A stretch of 64,000 nt of DNA from Gordionus sp. m RMFG-2023 (lineage: Eukaryota; Nematomorpha; Gordioida; Chordodea; Parachordodidae), in contig NC_088776.1 in assembly GCF_954871325.1 (NCBI RefSeq), positions 33,404,508 to 33,468,507 of the forward strand, in the 5' to 3' direction. A program made the position numbers and the translations under genes. The notes under the pieces were generated by a model. The model did not search any database. It was not told the DNA's origin and saw only the letters and a program-made list of their open reading frames with translations. Below, one piece after another: positions 47,801-60,408 of this stretch (the first letter of the stretch is position 1; the number at the start of each line of letters is the position of its first letter).

Positions 47801-50800
47801 AATTTTGCGATAAAAATTTTTATTCCAAATCATAAGCTAAAAATAATAATATTCTCTACCCATCATAGATTAAGAGTTGACCCCATACTGGTAGAGGTTT
47901 CAAATTCTCAATTTGACTTTATGCTCGGGGTAGGGCAGAAATAAACCTAGGGTGAAACATTAATATAATTTATGACTGTAAACCAGTCATCACCTACCAC
48001 AATTGGTCTCCCAACTTGGCTTTTTTTTATGATTCTCGAAGGTCAAATATTGTTTAAAACGTAAAAACTCAAAATTTATTTAGTTGATGACATTTAATAT
48101 TACAAAATTTGATTATTATTACCAACTTTAATAGAATCCATATGTAATGATTAAATTAGGCATGAGATATTTCAATTGACACCTATCTTCAAAATCAACT
48201 TATATAAATTTTGAAAAATCTAATTCACAAATATTTCTTAAGGCAACAAATATCAAAAATATTTTGGCGAGAAAGTGCAAAAAAAGTTTTATAAAATATC
48301 TCCTGATTGCAAATTTCAAATGTTTGAACAGATAGTTTGGAATTATATATAAAAATACATCTTTTGACCAAATTTGAGATATTTACATAGCTCTAAGAGT
48401 TAAAATTTTTATTAGTTTTCTACCCCATTTACAGTCCTGTCCCATGCCATAAAAAATTATATAATATATACATAAAAATGAAATATCCCCAGAAAAAGGA
48501 CTAGTGACTTTAAAGCTATTATTTACATATTAAATAAAAAACATATTAAGTACTTACAGGACCAAATTATTTCAAATAACATTTACAAGCAGAATAAGCA
48601 AACTGAATACTTAGAGGGATAAACTATCTAAGAGAAAGATAAGACTTATAAATTGATTACTTTTATGAAAATATTATTCACCAGATAAGTTTACATATAT
48701 TTGTTATAAAATTTTCATGACATAAAAATTAGGATTGCACCGATATTTTATATCGGATCGGGTCCATATTCCATCTTTTTTAAAATATCGGTTATCAGCC
48801 AACATTATAATTTTTTTCGATCTGATCTTATAAAATGGCGTCTTAATTTTTAAAAAATTATTTCAAATTTGATAATATTTCTATTATATAAAATAGATTA
48901 ATGTTATAAAAATATTTTATATAGATTCATGAATTTAAACTATTATAATATATTTAACGTTAAGCATGATGCTTTACAGGTTTGAGGTAAATTCTGTAAT
49001 ATATTGTATTTTTTATATTAGAATTTAATTTTTATCTGCCGTTGGTTTAGCCTTCATCAAATGGCTATTCATAGGGTAGGTTCATTTTTGGCCCTTATAT
49101 AACAGTTTTATAATTAATTCAGAAAGATTAAAATTATCAGTCAAGGAGTCACTTTAGCTAGGTGATTACAATCCTGTTTCAATGTATTAAAATAACGACA
49201 AATACATTTCATTAATTTTTTATTTTTTTACATATTTTTTATGAATAAATTTTGTCATTTAAAAATATTTTACGATAATTTATCATTTCCTTTAAAAAAA
49301 ATTGTTTTATATAATATATTATATTTTTTAATATAATTTTTGTACAACATTATATTTTATTTGATTAATTATAGCCAATTTTATGGTGTATACTTTTAAA
49401 TGTTAATATATTATAAACTCGGCCAGCTAAAATTTTATTTATTTCAACAGCAAAAACTAAATCGATATAAATAACAAAGTGTCTTTAATATCAGACAGGC
49501 CTTCGATCTCGATTTCGAACACTTTCGTTCATATGATTCATTCGTAGATTTAATTGTTTTCCCCATAAAAGCAAAGATTTCTAATAGAGCCTATATGTGA
49601 CCTATTTTTAGGTCCGATCCAGTTCTACAAAAATCTATTCTTACCTAACCCTAGTGTTGTTAAACGGCTTAATTTTTAAAACGGCTCACCCAATATTTTA
49701 GCCATAAATATTACGCAAGCCTGGAGAATTTGCTCATAGTTGGAGGAAAGGTTTATACATCTATTAACGAAATCCTGAAACTCGCATAACATTTTTGTCT
49801 AAAATATTGGGTTAACCGTTTTTAAAAATTAAACTATTTAACAACACTATACCCTAACTATCCGATATAAAGAAATATGAAAGTTAATATTTAAATTTGT
49901 TGCTGAGATCTGGCCTGATTCTAGAAAACCTTTTTATAAGTTCGATACATATTCAGGAATTTTTAGATGCTAATGTTGTTCTTGAGTGAGTGAAACATAA
50001 GCCGTTTCTTAATGCTAATCATTGCTAAAGTTATTGGAGCGATCCAAATTGTATACTTAAGTAATCTATGTTATAATCTTGAGAAATGTAAACAATTATT
50101 TTAAAATATTTTAATTAACAATTACATAATCCATAAAAATGCCTTTGAAATAGGTCTCCGGAAGTTAATATCAGGCTCATCTTAATTAGGTAAGAAACAT
50201 GATTTTAGAAAATTACCCTTACTCGGGAATTTAAAAAAAAAGAAAGAGCGTTACTTTCTTCAATATTTTACAGCAGTATTTATATTGAAGATGTTATCGT
50301 AAATTATTTGAAATAAAACCATAAAAATATTTTTCTTTTAATCTAAACTCATGATTTTTTGGCTTAATATTTATAAATTTTTTATGAAAAATAATATAAA
50401 AAAATTTCCGAAAAATTAATTTTTGTTTACATTGGAATCTAAAAAAATCTATAAAAATGGCTATAAATTTTGAGGTATTTCGTGCAGAACAATAATAATA
50501 TATTTTTAATAAGCAAATTTATCGAACACCAAAATAATATAAAATGTGTCATATATATTTATGCTATAATAAATTATGTTAAAATTATTTTCCAGTGAGA
50601 CTAGATATTAGATGCCAATCTGTAGCGTCCCTAGGGGAGGGAGTACTTAACATGCCTAATATTTTATTTTTGGGAAAAATGTCTGAAAGATGCAAGGAAA
50701 AAAAGCTGAATACAAAATAAGAATCAAATGACATCAAAAGGTTGTCAATTTTTTTTAGAAATGGCAAAGACAATTTCGAGAAAATCTGTAAAATTTAAGT

Positions 50801-53800
50801 AAACTAGCGATTTTATTTTAGGATATTCTCTATATTAATTTTTATTGTAAAACCATCTTGCTCTTTTTCTTTATTCGTTAATTTAAAAATCAATTCAGAT
50901 ATTTATATTTGAAAATATCCTGTGCCAAAATGGTTATATGATGATTGCAATATGTTTTTAATAAAAAATTTTGTTACTAATACTGTATTCATATTAGTAT
51001 TATGAGAAAGATTCGTATTCATATGATATACGATCCCAAATGTGTTCTCATGGTAAAATCGGAGCCAATCATCTATATCACCATTGTCGATGATTGAAAA
51101 ACAGGAGGGTTTAAGAGAAATAAAGAAAACATGAAACATATAATAAAAAAGTGAAGGTATCATCAAGCCATCATCAAATCAAACTCTTTACACAGCATAG
51201 ATAATCACATGTATTTTTGTTGTAAAGTTGGGTAATGGCTAAATGTCAGCTAATTGGCTCAATCTCCAGTTATCTGCCAGAGAAAATCCGTTAACATTAA
51301 GGCGTTTTAAATATTAGTTTTTTCCAAATTTGAGCTGCTATCTTTTTAAGAACAATTTGGTTTAGCGATTTTTTAGCCTTCTAAAAATGGGCTTAAACAG
51401 CAAAAAATATTTACCCAATTAATTAAATAATCCTTGAAGATTTTACCTTTCTATCTTATATTATTTTATATGCTGTACTTGTGAAAATAATTTAAATTGA
51501 TTTTTATTTTTTGTATATATTTCCGTATCAGGTCAATTCAGCGAAACTTTTATCGCGAAGAAATTTTATAGCGAAGGTAATATCGCTAAGAAATTTTATA
51601 GCGAAGGTAATATCGCTAAGAAATTTTATAGCGAAGGTAATATCGCGAAACCAGTTCCGCGAATTCTTTTCTGCGAAACATTTTTAGCGAAGACAATATC
51701 GCAAATCATTATCGTGATTTATTTCCACGAAACCTTAATCGCGAATATATTTTAGCGAAACTTTTATTGTGAACCCTTTACAGCGAATATTTTTGCGCGA
51801 TGTCATTATCGCGAAACAATAAATATATTGCGATTGCATTTATTTAAAGAAAAACAACATATTAAATATTAATTTACCTACAAAAGTTCCTCAAATCATA
51901 AATGCGAAATGTTTTATGGATCTTTTGTTACCTATTGTCTATTAAGTAAGCACAGTGGCGTATCCTGGATTTTTTTTTATTATTAAATTTGCTTTAAAAA
52001 CTAGCCTCAGCTTAAATTCTCATACAATATAAGTAGAATATAATTTTTTTATTGAAAATACTAATAGTAGTGTGTATAAAATATTTACTAGAAAATAATT
52101 AAAAAATCAAGTTTTTTTAAACTTCTTATCAAATATAATATTATACAAAAATTTTTATTAAATACTATAATTATAATATGATTTTTAATCTTCGTGGGAA
52201 TGTTGCCAATTCATCAAGAATTTCGTTTGTCATTGGAACCAAATCTCTATGGATATTTAACAGAGCTAACCCATTTAGCCGAGATTCGGAAGTAGTACTT
52301 CGTAAATATGTTTTCAACCTTCTCAAATTGAAAAAAGTCCTTTCATTCGTACATGTTGTAATAGGCAAACATACAAGAATATAAAACAACTTCAAAATAT
52401 TAGGAAATTGAGCCAAGGTTTCTTTTGAGCGCATCAATAACATGCTCAGGTAAAATAGCTAAACGTAGTAAATATTTATACCATAATTCGAATTCACCAT
52501 TTTTTCCTTCAATTTGTATTTGTACATTTTTTTCATGCTCAGCCTTATTTAACTTTTGTATTTCTATTTCTTCTGTTCTATAAAATGGAAGTAAAAATGA
52601 AAAATATTTAAAAAATTATAGATATTTATTAATAATTAAAATATTATTAAAAATACTTATTAATTCTAACTCACTAATAATTTTGAAATTCATAAAATAA
52701 TTATATATAATAATAAAATAAATTACCGTTTTGATTTCAATCTATTTGACTAAAAAATTTCCATTTTATTAATTTTTTTGAATAATGTTAATGTACTCCC
52801 AAGGATAGGAAATTTTATTAAAATTTATTTATAAAATATAAGTTTTATGTTGAAAAATTGATATTCAAATATTTGTAAAATTTTGAAAAGGGGGGGGGGT
52901 GGGGGGGGGGTAAATTTTTATTAGCTCAAAATAATATTTATGAAAACAGTCAAATTTGCGATAGGGGAGACCCCCCCCCCCCTTCCATTGGTTACGCGCC
53001 TGAGCAAGCATGTAATCTTTATTGATATGATAAAAAATAAATTAACCAATATCTTTCTGGACTCTTCCCACTCATTATTGTAAGTATGGAAGGGATATTT
53101 GGTTATGGTTTTTACCCCTAAATTCACCCCCTCCCCCTCAACGTAAATTTTGAATTTTTTAAATGTGCTTTATAAAAAGTGAATTTGTAAAAATATTTTG
53201 AAATGCTTAGAAATTTTTTCAATCAAAGGTAAAAAAATAGTAAAATTAAGAATTTTTGCTGATTTTCTCAAATTATTTTTTAAAATCATAGAAGATTTTC
53301 CTAAGTAGTTTCTTTAATATTTTCTCTGAATTATTTTATTATTAAGACACAGAATATTGATTAATTTGAAAACCCAAAAAATACATGATTATACATTTAA
53401 ATAAAATAAATTGTAAATATTTCTGCGCAATATATTTTATTTTATAAGAAATTCATTTCTAAGAGAAAGTAAAAATTACTTTAAGTATTTTTAAATCTGA
53501 GCAATTAAGGGAAAAATAATAATATATGCTATAGCGCTAACCTATATATATTGTGGTTAAACATTACATATTGACTTAAACTATAGAATTAATGTATGAA
53601 AAGTTTGACAAACTACATGCTTAAGGCTGCGTCTCAATATTAGATTCAGATTTCTATTAAATTTTGAACTAATATTTTACAGAAAAGATAAAAAAAATAT
53701 CTAAGATCGTATAATCATAAGATTCAAAATATTTTGATTAAAGAATCCCTAATTTCGCTTAAATGTAATTTATTTTTGAATCACCATTCAAAATATGATG

Positions 53801-55335
53801 AAGATAGTCTAATAGCTTATAACTCTAGTGATTAACATGATTGATAAATTTCTACATATTAAAGACTTCAGACAATAAATATTGGCGCAACCTATATATC
53901 AATTTCGCCAATAAGGATCGAGGTTTAGCTAATGAACTCAATGATTAATATATTAATAAAACCGAATTCCTTTTGCGCGTTTATAAAATGAAATTTCGAG
54001 GAAAAGCATAGGGCAGGATATCAAAAAATAGTTTATTGCAATAAATTTAAAATTTATTGAGGCTAATAGAAAATTTAAAACTATCATTGAATCAATCTTG
54101 CACCAATTTATTAAAAATAATGAGCCATAGAAAAGTGACAATTGTCATATAATCTTTATTTTTAAATCTTTTTAACGCTAATGGATAAAAAATAAATTGT
54201 AAACATGTTAAATTGAAATTTTTGGGAAAGAAGAACCATAGAAAAGTGATAATTGTCATAATCGTTATCTTTAAACTTTTTTGAAGCAAATGGGTAAAAA
54301 CATATATTATAAACATGTTAATAAGATTTCTGTGAAGATGAAATAATTTTTTATGATAATAATATTTCCTCTGAAATCTGAACAGGATACGCCCTTCGTT
54401 TTTAGGAGCCGCTCACTATTCTCATCTAGGCTTTGGTTCAATGGAAATTTTATTTATAGGCGAGATTTTTTAAACACCACACCACATTTGTCTATTGTTC
54501 TAAGCTATCTATCTCAAATTTTTTAAGGGCGATTGTGCATGGGATATTTCTAACCATTCTATACGAATAATCATGGGGATATCTTATTTATATTCTCGTG
54601 ATTTTACATACCCTTTCATACATATTTCTTTATCCCAAATAAATTATAGCAAGATTGCCCCAAGGGTAATCTCAGTCGGGAAAAATTTATCGAAGTTTAC
54701 AAGCAATTTTTTCCATCCGGCTCGGCCGAAGAATTTTGCGATCACGTATTTCGGACTTTCGATACCGATAACAGCGGTAACATCGATTTTCAAGAATTTC
54801 TACTGGCCATAAACGTGACATCTTCTGGAAGTCCCGAACAAAAACTAAAATGGGCCTTCCGGATGTACGATATCGACTCAAACGGCACGATAGAGCTCTC
54901 GGAGATGGTCAAGATTATCGAGGTTTGATGTTAAATAAAAATTCAAATAAATATGAAATTGAGTTATATTATGCATACATTATTGATATGAGTGGGTTAT
55001 CTTTAATGAGATTTTCCACGCAAATGGCCCACTACCATAGAAAATGGGAGGATTGAAGAAAATATTTTTTTTAAGATACTCAAAACTGGTTTTTATTAAT
55101 AGATGACTGCTTTGCACAAACATGTAAAAAAAATATTGATTGTAAATAAATAAAACAGGCAATATACGACATGTTAGGTCCGGAGATGGACAAAACTAAA
55201 GAGAGTCCAGAGGAACGGGCCAAAAAAATATTCTCTAAAATGGACACCAACAACGACGGCTTGTTAACAGAGGAAGAATTTATCAAAGGATGTTTACAAG
55301 ACGAAGAACTGTTTAAAATATTGGCTCACGATTGA
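44883..55335 (+). CDS. Neuronal calcium sensor protein (visinin/neurocalcin-like), 3 exons
   Basis: Exons 44883-44996, 54650-54922 and 55159-55335 join in phase 0 with GT-AG introns of 9653 and 236 bp and give 187 residues, close to the family's usual 190. MGNKLAKK fits an N-myristoylation signal at Gly2. EF-hand 1 is the degenerate DCPKG type (residues 40-44) that does not bind calcium in this family. EF-hands 2-4 have intact loops: [12 protein letters not shown] (76-87), [12 protein letters not shown] (112-123) and [12 protein letters not shown] (158-169). HVFRTFD and EQKLKWAF favour the neurocalcin/hippocalcin/visinin branch over NCS-1. Such proteins translate calcium signals at membranes, typically in neurons. 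The C-terminus ([15 protein letters not shown]) differs from vertebrate forms. Intron 1 is full of transposons. Confidence 0.93.
46858..47580 (-). mobile_element. 5'-truncated LINE (RLE-type endonuclease end)
   Basis: The - strand encodes the C-terminus of a non-LTR retrotransposon protein (47547-47056, 163 residues from the first Met; the frame is open to about 47580). [15 protein letters not shown] is followed by [20 protein letters not shown]. The spaced RPDG...WDYT residues fit a PD-(D/E)XK, restriction-like endonuclease of the kind carried by R2/NeSL-type LINEs; [20 protein letters not shown] and [20 protein letters not shown] follow, ending at a stop. Downstream, AATAAA precedes a run of about 14 A at 46859-46873 (as T on the + strand), marking the 3' end. 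The reverse transcriptase is absent, as in a truncated insertion. It lies in intron 1 of the calcium sensor gene, antisense to it. Confidence 0.75.
48729..48850. mobile_element. CCGATAT-family hAT end fragment
   Basis: TAGGATTGCACCGATATTTT matches the left terminal repeats at 41384 and 27486, and ATATCGGATCGG and AAAATATCGGTTATCAGCC follow. No right end was found. Confidence 0.5.
49652..49849. mobile_element. Palindromic MITE with arms of about 50 bp
   Basis: The left arm TAGTGTTGTTAAACGGCTTA...CCCAATATTTTAG and the right arm CTAAAATATTGGGTTAACCG...TTTAACAACACTA are inverse over about 50 bp, with a central loop of about 95 bp. The outer TAGTGTTGTTAAA resembles the CAGAGTTGTTAAA ends of the elements at 27253 and 59343. 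Flanks (CCTAACCC and TACCCTAA) are similar but offset, so a target duplication is not proven. Confidence 0.8.
50000..51540. other. Intron 1 spacer, nothing recognised
   Basis: AT-rich intronic sequence. Short frames here lack motifs. Confidence 0.4.
51541..51816. repeat. GCGAA minisatellite, 14-bp unit with a 30-bp higher-order block
   Basis: The pentamer GCGAA (or a one-base variant) recurs about 20 times, nearly always 14 bp apart. Near the left end the unit alternates 14 and 16 bp, and a 30-bp block, GCGAAGGTAATATCGCTAAG plus AAATTTTATA, appears three times (about 51571-51650), the first two copies perfect. Older units to the right are more diverged. It ends 137 bp before the hAT element at 51953, within intron 1. 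Confidence 0.9.
51953..53002 (-). mobile_element. hAT element (CAGTGGCGTATCC family) with transposase C-terminus
   Basis: The ends CAGTGGCGTATCC and GGTTACGCGCCTG are inverse with a few mismatches. The flanks AGTAAGCA and AGCAAGCA (51945-51952, 53003-53010) are an 8-bp target duplication with one mismatch. On the - strand 52560-52171 keeps about 125 codons of transposase C-terminus: [40 protein letters not shown], then [20 protein letters not shown] and [14 protein letters not shown], the hAT dimerisation domain. The rest of the gene is deleted. G-runs follow the right terminal repeat inward. Its short relative is at 62993. Confidence 0.88.
54119..54323. repeat. Diverged tandem duplication, unit about 110 bp
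   Basis: CCATAGAAAAGTGAYAATTGTCATA starts at 54123 and 54236, and each copy runs on to AAACATGTTAA. The copies differ at many positions, so the duplication is older than the one at 21727. Confidence 0.75.
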
Positions 55336-56845
55336 TATATATTTACCATTATTAAATTATTTTGTTTTGTTCCAATTTTTTTTCAAATTTATATAATGCA
55401 TATTATGTCGTAGTATTTATGCTTTGACGAATATCATTTAAATTGTAAAAAATATAAAACTGATATTCTTCTAAGCACCAGGGTTTAAACCTATTTGTCT
55501 AATTGCACTGAATTGCTCTAAAACCGTCGGCATATATATCCACAATTATTTAAACTCGTAATTTTGAAAGGATTTTAAGTAAATTTTTATCTGACATTTT
55601 CCCGCGATTCTTTTATTTTATAATCTATAGCTTTCTTTTACCTTTTTGGGTCCAACGTTTTATTATCGCTTTAATTTTGTCCTATTTATATTTTTTAAAT
55701 ATTAATCATCGCTTGCTAAAAAAAATTATTATAAAAATATCACCACAAATTTTAATGCCATCATAATATATTTAAAAATAAAAATATAATTATTTATTTT
55801 TTCGTTAATCAATCGTGATTTTAAATATTCCTTGTTAATTCCTATTATCATTCTTTACAAATTTTATAGGAATCACAAACTGAGTTATATTACATTTATA
55901 TACAGAATATCTCACTTATAAAGAGAATAAAATGTCTATATTATAAATTAAAATAAAATTTAAAATTAAAAAGTCAACATGGTCTGTAATATAATAATTT
56001 TTTTAAACTTAATTACTATTTTTGGAGTTTTCGCTCCGAATGGATACGGCACTATATTCTATTAAATCAATCAGAAACGCTGTATATTTATATTTGAAAA
56101 ATATTATAATTTGTAAAATTGTATAATTTTTAATATGAATAATTATGTGCGCACTTGAATTGTTATAAATATAGAATATTCTTCAAAAAATTGCTATTAT
56201 GCATAACAAACGATAGAGGATTACCTAACATTTTAAATAAACAATAAGTTGTATACAAATAGAAAAATTTATATTCGTTGAGTAAATATGAATAAATAAT
56301 TTGTTAAGAAATGTATCAGAACCTTAAATCCAAATTTTCTATATAAAAAATTTTACACAATTATTTCACCTCACCGCTAAACTCATTTTTTGAATATTTA
56401 TTTTTTATTATAATATGATACATAACATATAGTATATTTTTAACCAAATTTTAATTAATATAAATATCAATTGTAATAATAATGTATTTCCGCCGGACAA
56501 AACGCTATATAATTTTTTTTAGTCAATAAAATATTTACATGACTTCTCAATATTTTATATTAATACTAATATTTTTTTGAATCAAAGAATGAATGAACAG
56601 TATAGAAAAGATTATATTCCCCCTTGTTACATTAATTTAAGACAATCGATAAACCTTTTCGCTATACGGATTTTTTGATTAATGGATTCGGTCGAGGCAG
56701 AGCTTTGTAAGTCGTAATTTTTTAGAAAGTATATTGTAAGAAAGCCCAAGCCCAATTTATTACCGTAAAAACACATTTTATCGCAAAAAATATTACCTTG
56801 AATGAATTACCCACATTATGACGAAAAACTTATAATCAATTTTTA
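55336..56845. other. Region downstream of the calcium sensor gene
   Basis: AT-rich 3' flank. ATTAAA at about 55352 is a possible polyadenylation signal close to the stop. No other gene is visible. Confidence 0.4.
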
Positions 56846-57260
56846 CAGGGTTGTGAACCCTCCTTTTAAAAAAATGGATTTGGGTTTTGATTCAGTGAAA
56901 AATCTCTTAACCCGGCTCGGGTTCAGGGTTCCACCAGAGAAATAATGACTTATAAAAATTAGTTAAAATAACAGAAACATTATTTTTTAAAAAATTTTTA
57001 TTTTAATTAGTATTGCCATAAAAATAATTTATCATTATAATTACAATATATTTAATTTATATATAATATAATATTACAATTTAAAAAATAATGTTATATT
57101 TCTATTTCAAAATTTCTATTTAGTCGAATTATCCTAATATCGACTTACACGATTATAATAAAAAAATTTTTTTAAAAAAAAGCTTGAACCCTGAACCCTA
57201 AATTAAAAAAAAAATGGTTTGGGTTCAGCGAAATATCGAGGGTTCGGGTTCTAAACCCTG
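56846..57260. mobile_element. hAT-like MITE with CAGGGTT..GAACCC ends
   Basis: Left CAGGGTTGTGAACCC and right GGGTTCTAAACCCTG are inverse with two mismatches in 15. CCCGGCTCGGGTTCAGGG and TTGAACCCTGAACCC motifs recur inside. The flanks AATTTTTA and ATTTTTTT agree at about six of eight positions in low-complexity sequence. No gene inside. Confidence 0.7.
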
Positions 57261-57268
57261 ATTTTTTT

Positions 57269-57947
57269 TCATTAAAAATATTATATCTATTAAGGTATTA
57301 TAATCTAACTCTATTTATCCATCTCATTATTTATATTTAATAACCCTAGGCCTGTTATGCTTTTATATCACAAGTTTTTAAGTAAAATCAGGTAAAAATT
57401 ATATTTATTTACATAGCCAATATTTTAATATAATTTTTGACTGCATCTGCAAATGAGCATTATTTGATGTCTTTTTTTTGAATTTCAAGCTTATATTTTG
57501 ATTAATAGTATTTGAAAATAAATTACAATATTCTTATTTCTTTGTTAAGAGCTGTTTAACTAAAATACTAAATCCATAAATAATATAGTAAACTCACAAA
57601 AATAAAACAAGTTATTTATTTATATGATCAGATTACAAATACCAGACACATTTTATTCATAAAACGGTTAATGTAGAAAGAAATAGATAGCCATGAGGAA
57701 ATTGATGTTGGAAAAAAAAAATTAGATATAGATATTAAAAATGTAATAGGCGAAAAATTCGTACAAAAAAATTCGGACTTTTCGTAAAATTTTATCGGGC
57801 ATGGATTGATTTTTGTAAAAATAAACGGGCCAGGTTTTGTAGATACCTAGCCCTTATCCATTCTACTTTATATTTAAGCAAAATATTTAAACTTATTAAT
57901 ATTATTATTAACCTAATTGTAGCCATCTCGTATATTATAGTTATACC
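57269..57947. other. AT-rich stretch, possible GGCCCG-family remnant
   Basis: TTATCGGGCATGG and ACGGGCCAGG near 57797-57835 recall the GGCCCG-family ends but are not paired. Otherwise nothing recognised. Confidence 0.3.
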
Positions 57948-58092
57948 CAATGGCATCACTAAGAGGGCTCAAAAAAATTTTTTTTAAATTTTCAAAATGA
58001 CATTTTTTTAAGCCAACATTTTCAAAATGACCTTTTTTTAAGTTTTCAGGGGACTCGAGCCACTGCGCGCTTTTCCCCTAGTGACGCTACTG
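57948..58092. mobile_element. 145-bp hAT MITE of the CAGTGGCGTCGCTAG family
   Basis: The ends CAATGGCATCACTAAG and CTAGTGACGCTACTG are family terminal repeats. The flanks GTTATACC and GTTATATC (57940-57947, 58093-58100) are an 8-bp target duplication with one mismatch. The right part, CAGGGGACTCGAGCCACTGCG, matches CAGTGGGCTCGAGCCCCTGCG near the right end of the element at 37-4704, so this is a short derivative of the same family. Confidence 0.82.
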
Positions 58093-58100
58093 GTTATATC

Positions 58101-59342
58101 TCGTAAGATGTAAAATTGCATTCGCTGTAATTTTTATATAGTACTACATTCGTAGAGTTTAAAAATGCGGTAAATAAAAGTTTCGGTTTGGTCTAGACCC
58201 CTGCTTGAAATTATATTCATAAATTTTTTGAATACCAGAATGCTTTTTGCACTTAATGTGTTTGTGCAATTAATGAATTATATATGTCGTAGGGTCTTAT
58301 TAAATCGATTAAAGTTTAAAAACGATAATGAATTTTATTTGTAATTCTTTTGTATATATACATTTATATAATTATCCAATTTAACTTCTAATAATATGCA
58401 ATTTGATTAACCTCGATAATATAATATTACATGTCGGAAAGTTTCCTTTTAAAATATATAACGTGACCTTTTAAAATATATCTTAACCTTTACAATGATA
58501 AATATTCAGATGTAACAGACTTAAATTATTATCTCGTTTTATTCGATTTGAAATTCCTGATTTTGTCGGAATAGTATTCCAGCATACTACACTCTAGAGA
58601 TTTTAGAATGCCATGAATTATATATATTTTTTAAGCTTTTATCAAAAACCCATGTATAAAAATTAAGGATAGTTCAAATGTTCATGGCAAAATTACCTGA
58701 TTCCTAGGTTATACATGCTAATTGGGAAGGTTAAGGCGCGAATCACACCTATAAATACAGGCGATCACAGTCCTCAAAAAATACAGGTCTAGACCGTGGT
58801 CCTAAATAAAAAGACCTGTCTTTTTATTTTAATATTATTTTAAAAATATTTTCATTGTTAATTAATTTAATTATTGTTTACCAAAAATAATTTTTTCTTA
58901 TTTCATAATTAATATAAATAAAAAATATGAACAATTTTTATTAAATATAAAAATATTTTATGCTAACAAATCAGATCTAATTAGAATAAAATATTAAAGA
59001 ATATAAATATACAATTTAATTAAATACTAATATCTTTGTTTGTAGAACTGAGCTAGAAGGAATTAGAAGCGGGATAATGGAGGTGATTGATCTATATTTT
59101 GTCTATTATAAATCATTTAAATATTATTTTGTTAATACATGATATTTATTTAATGGTATTGAAAGTAACTTCATATACGTGGGTGCCACATTAAAATCAA
59201 GAGTAAATTGGATTTTTAAGGTATTTTCATCTAGATATTTTTATGAAATATAATATTTATTTATTTTTTTAATATGTATGAAACTGAATAGCATTGTATG
59301 AGTCTATATAAAAATTATGAACCACAATAATATAATTATAAT
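58101..59342. other. AT-rich stretch, possible dispersed repeat
   Basis: CAGGTCTAGACCGTGGTCCTAA at 58784-58806 resembles GACCAGACCGCGATTCTTAA at 46695-46714 and, more weakly, GAGGTCCAGACCCCC at 9476-9490, which may mark another dispersed element. No gene recognised. Confidence 0.3.
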
Positions 59343-60408
59343 CAGAGTTGATAACGCTCTTTAAAAGTAGCTAGCTCCCGCTCCAGCTCCTACCTTCTCA
59401 AAAGGAGCTAGCTCCCGCTCCCGCTACTAAATTTTTAAAAGGAGCTAGCTCGCGGTCCAAGTAATGGAGTGCCACTCCATAACCACTCCTTTGATTTTCA
59501 TTTTTTTAGAAGGTATACGAAACAAAATCATATTATTTTTATCAAAAAGCTTTATTTATATTAAATGATCTATCAAAATATTTATAACCTTTTATTAGCC
59601 TTTAAAAGTAATAAATTTTCTAAATTAGAATCTAACAAACATCCACGCTTCTCCACCTGTTTTACAATACTAAATAGGCACTCCACAGGAGCACTAGAGG
59701 GAACAGGGTATTGTATTTTATAAAGATATTTTTTAATTCAGGGAATTTATCAAAAATAGTAATTTTGGTATCATTATTTATAAAATATTTGTCCATATTA
59801 TCTTCCTGATGATCAATTTCATGGAATCCAAAAAAATCTTCCAAATTAATTTGTATTTGAAAGAAAGATTTTTTACTTTTAGATGCTTTTTTAGATTGAA
59901 GCTGCTCACTTTTGAAAATTAAATAGTTTTATTTAAACACAAAAGACATTTTGCCCTTAAATTTGTTTGATCATTTAGATCAACATCTTTTAGAAGTTTA
60001 AAATATTTTTTGTATGATGGAAATTCGATTTCTTCATCTATGATCTCTAAATTCATAATATCTAAAACTATTTTTATTATATATCTATAAAATGATTATT
60101 AATATGACTTACAAGATTTCCCAAAAAATTTTCAATATAAAAAGGAAAAACTAGATGTTTAATATTTAAAATGATTAGATGAAAAACCAATATAAAACTT
60201 GGCTAAACATTTAATAGTGGATAAATTTAAATTAAATTTCATTTTTATTGAATTTTAATTAATAAATATTATTAATATTTAAAAAATAATTTAATTTATA
60301 CATTAAATTTAAAGGAGCGGCGCTCTTCCACTCCAGCCCTGAAAGGAGCTAGCTCCCGCTTCCCAATTTGTTTTTGAAAAAATGTAGCGGCGCTCCTTAA
60401 CAACTCTG
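59343..60408 (-). mobile_element. hAT element, CAGAGTTGTTAAAG family, with transposase end
   Basis: Left CAGAGTTGATAACG and right CTCCTTAACAACTCTG are family terminal repeats, and AGGAGCTAGCTCCCGCTCC-type repeats fill both subterminal zones. The flanks ATTATAAT and ATTTTATT agree at six of eight positions. On the - strand (59844-59590) a broken transposase end reads FDKFPELKNIFIKYNTLFP and then SSAPVECLFSIVKQVEKRGC followed by NLENLLLLKANKRL, the hAT dimerisation domain; a frame slip lies near 59705. The relative at 27253-28570 has the same ends. Confidence 0.82.

Noticed and set aside
51541-51816. Regular repeats that might suggest a CRISPR array
   Set aside because: Units are 14 bp with no spacers of 25-40 bp and no cas genes; it is a minisatellite in an intron.
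53953-54316. Two - strand frames of 62 and 74 residues
   Set aside because: They run through the diverged 110-bp tandem duplication and have no motif.
54687-54881. - strand frame of 64 residues
   Set aside because: Antisense shadow of calcium sensor exon 2.
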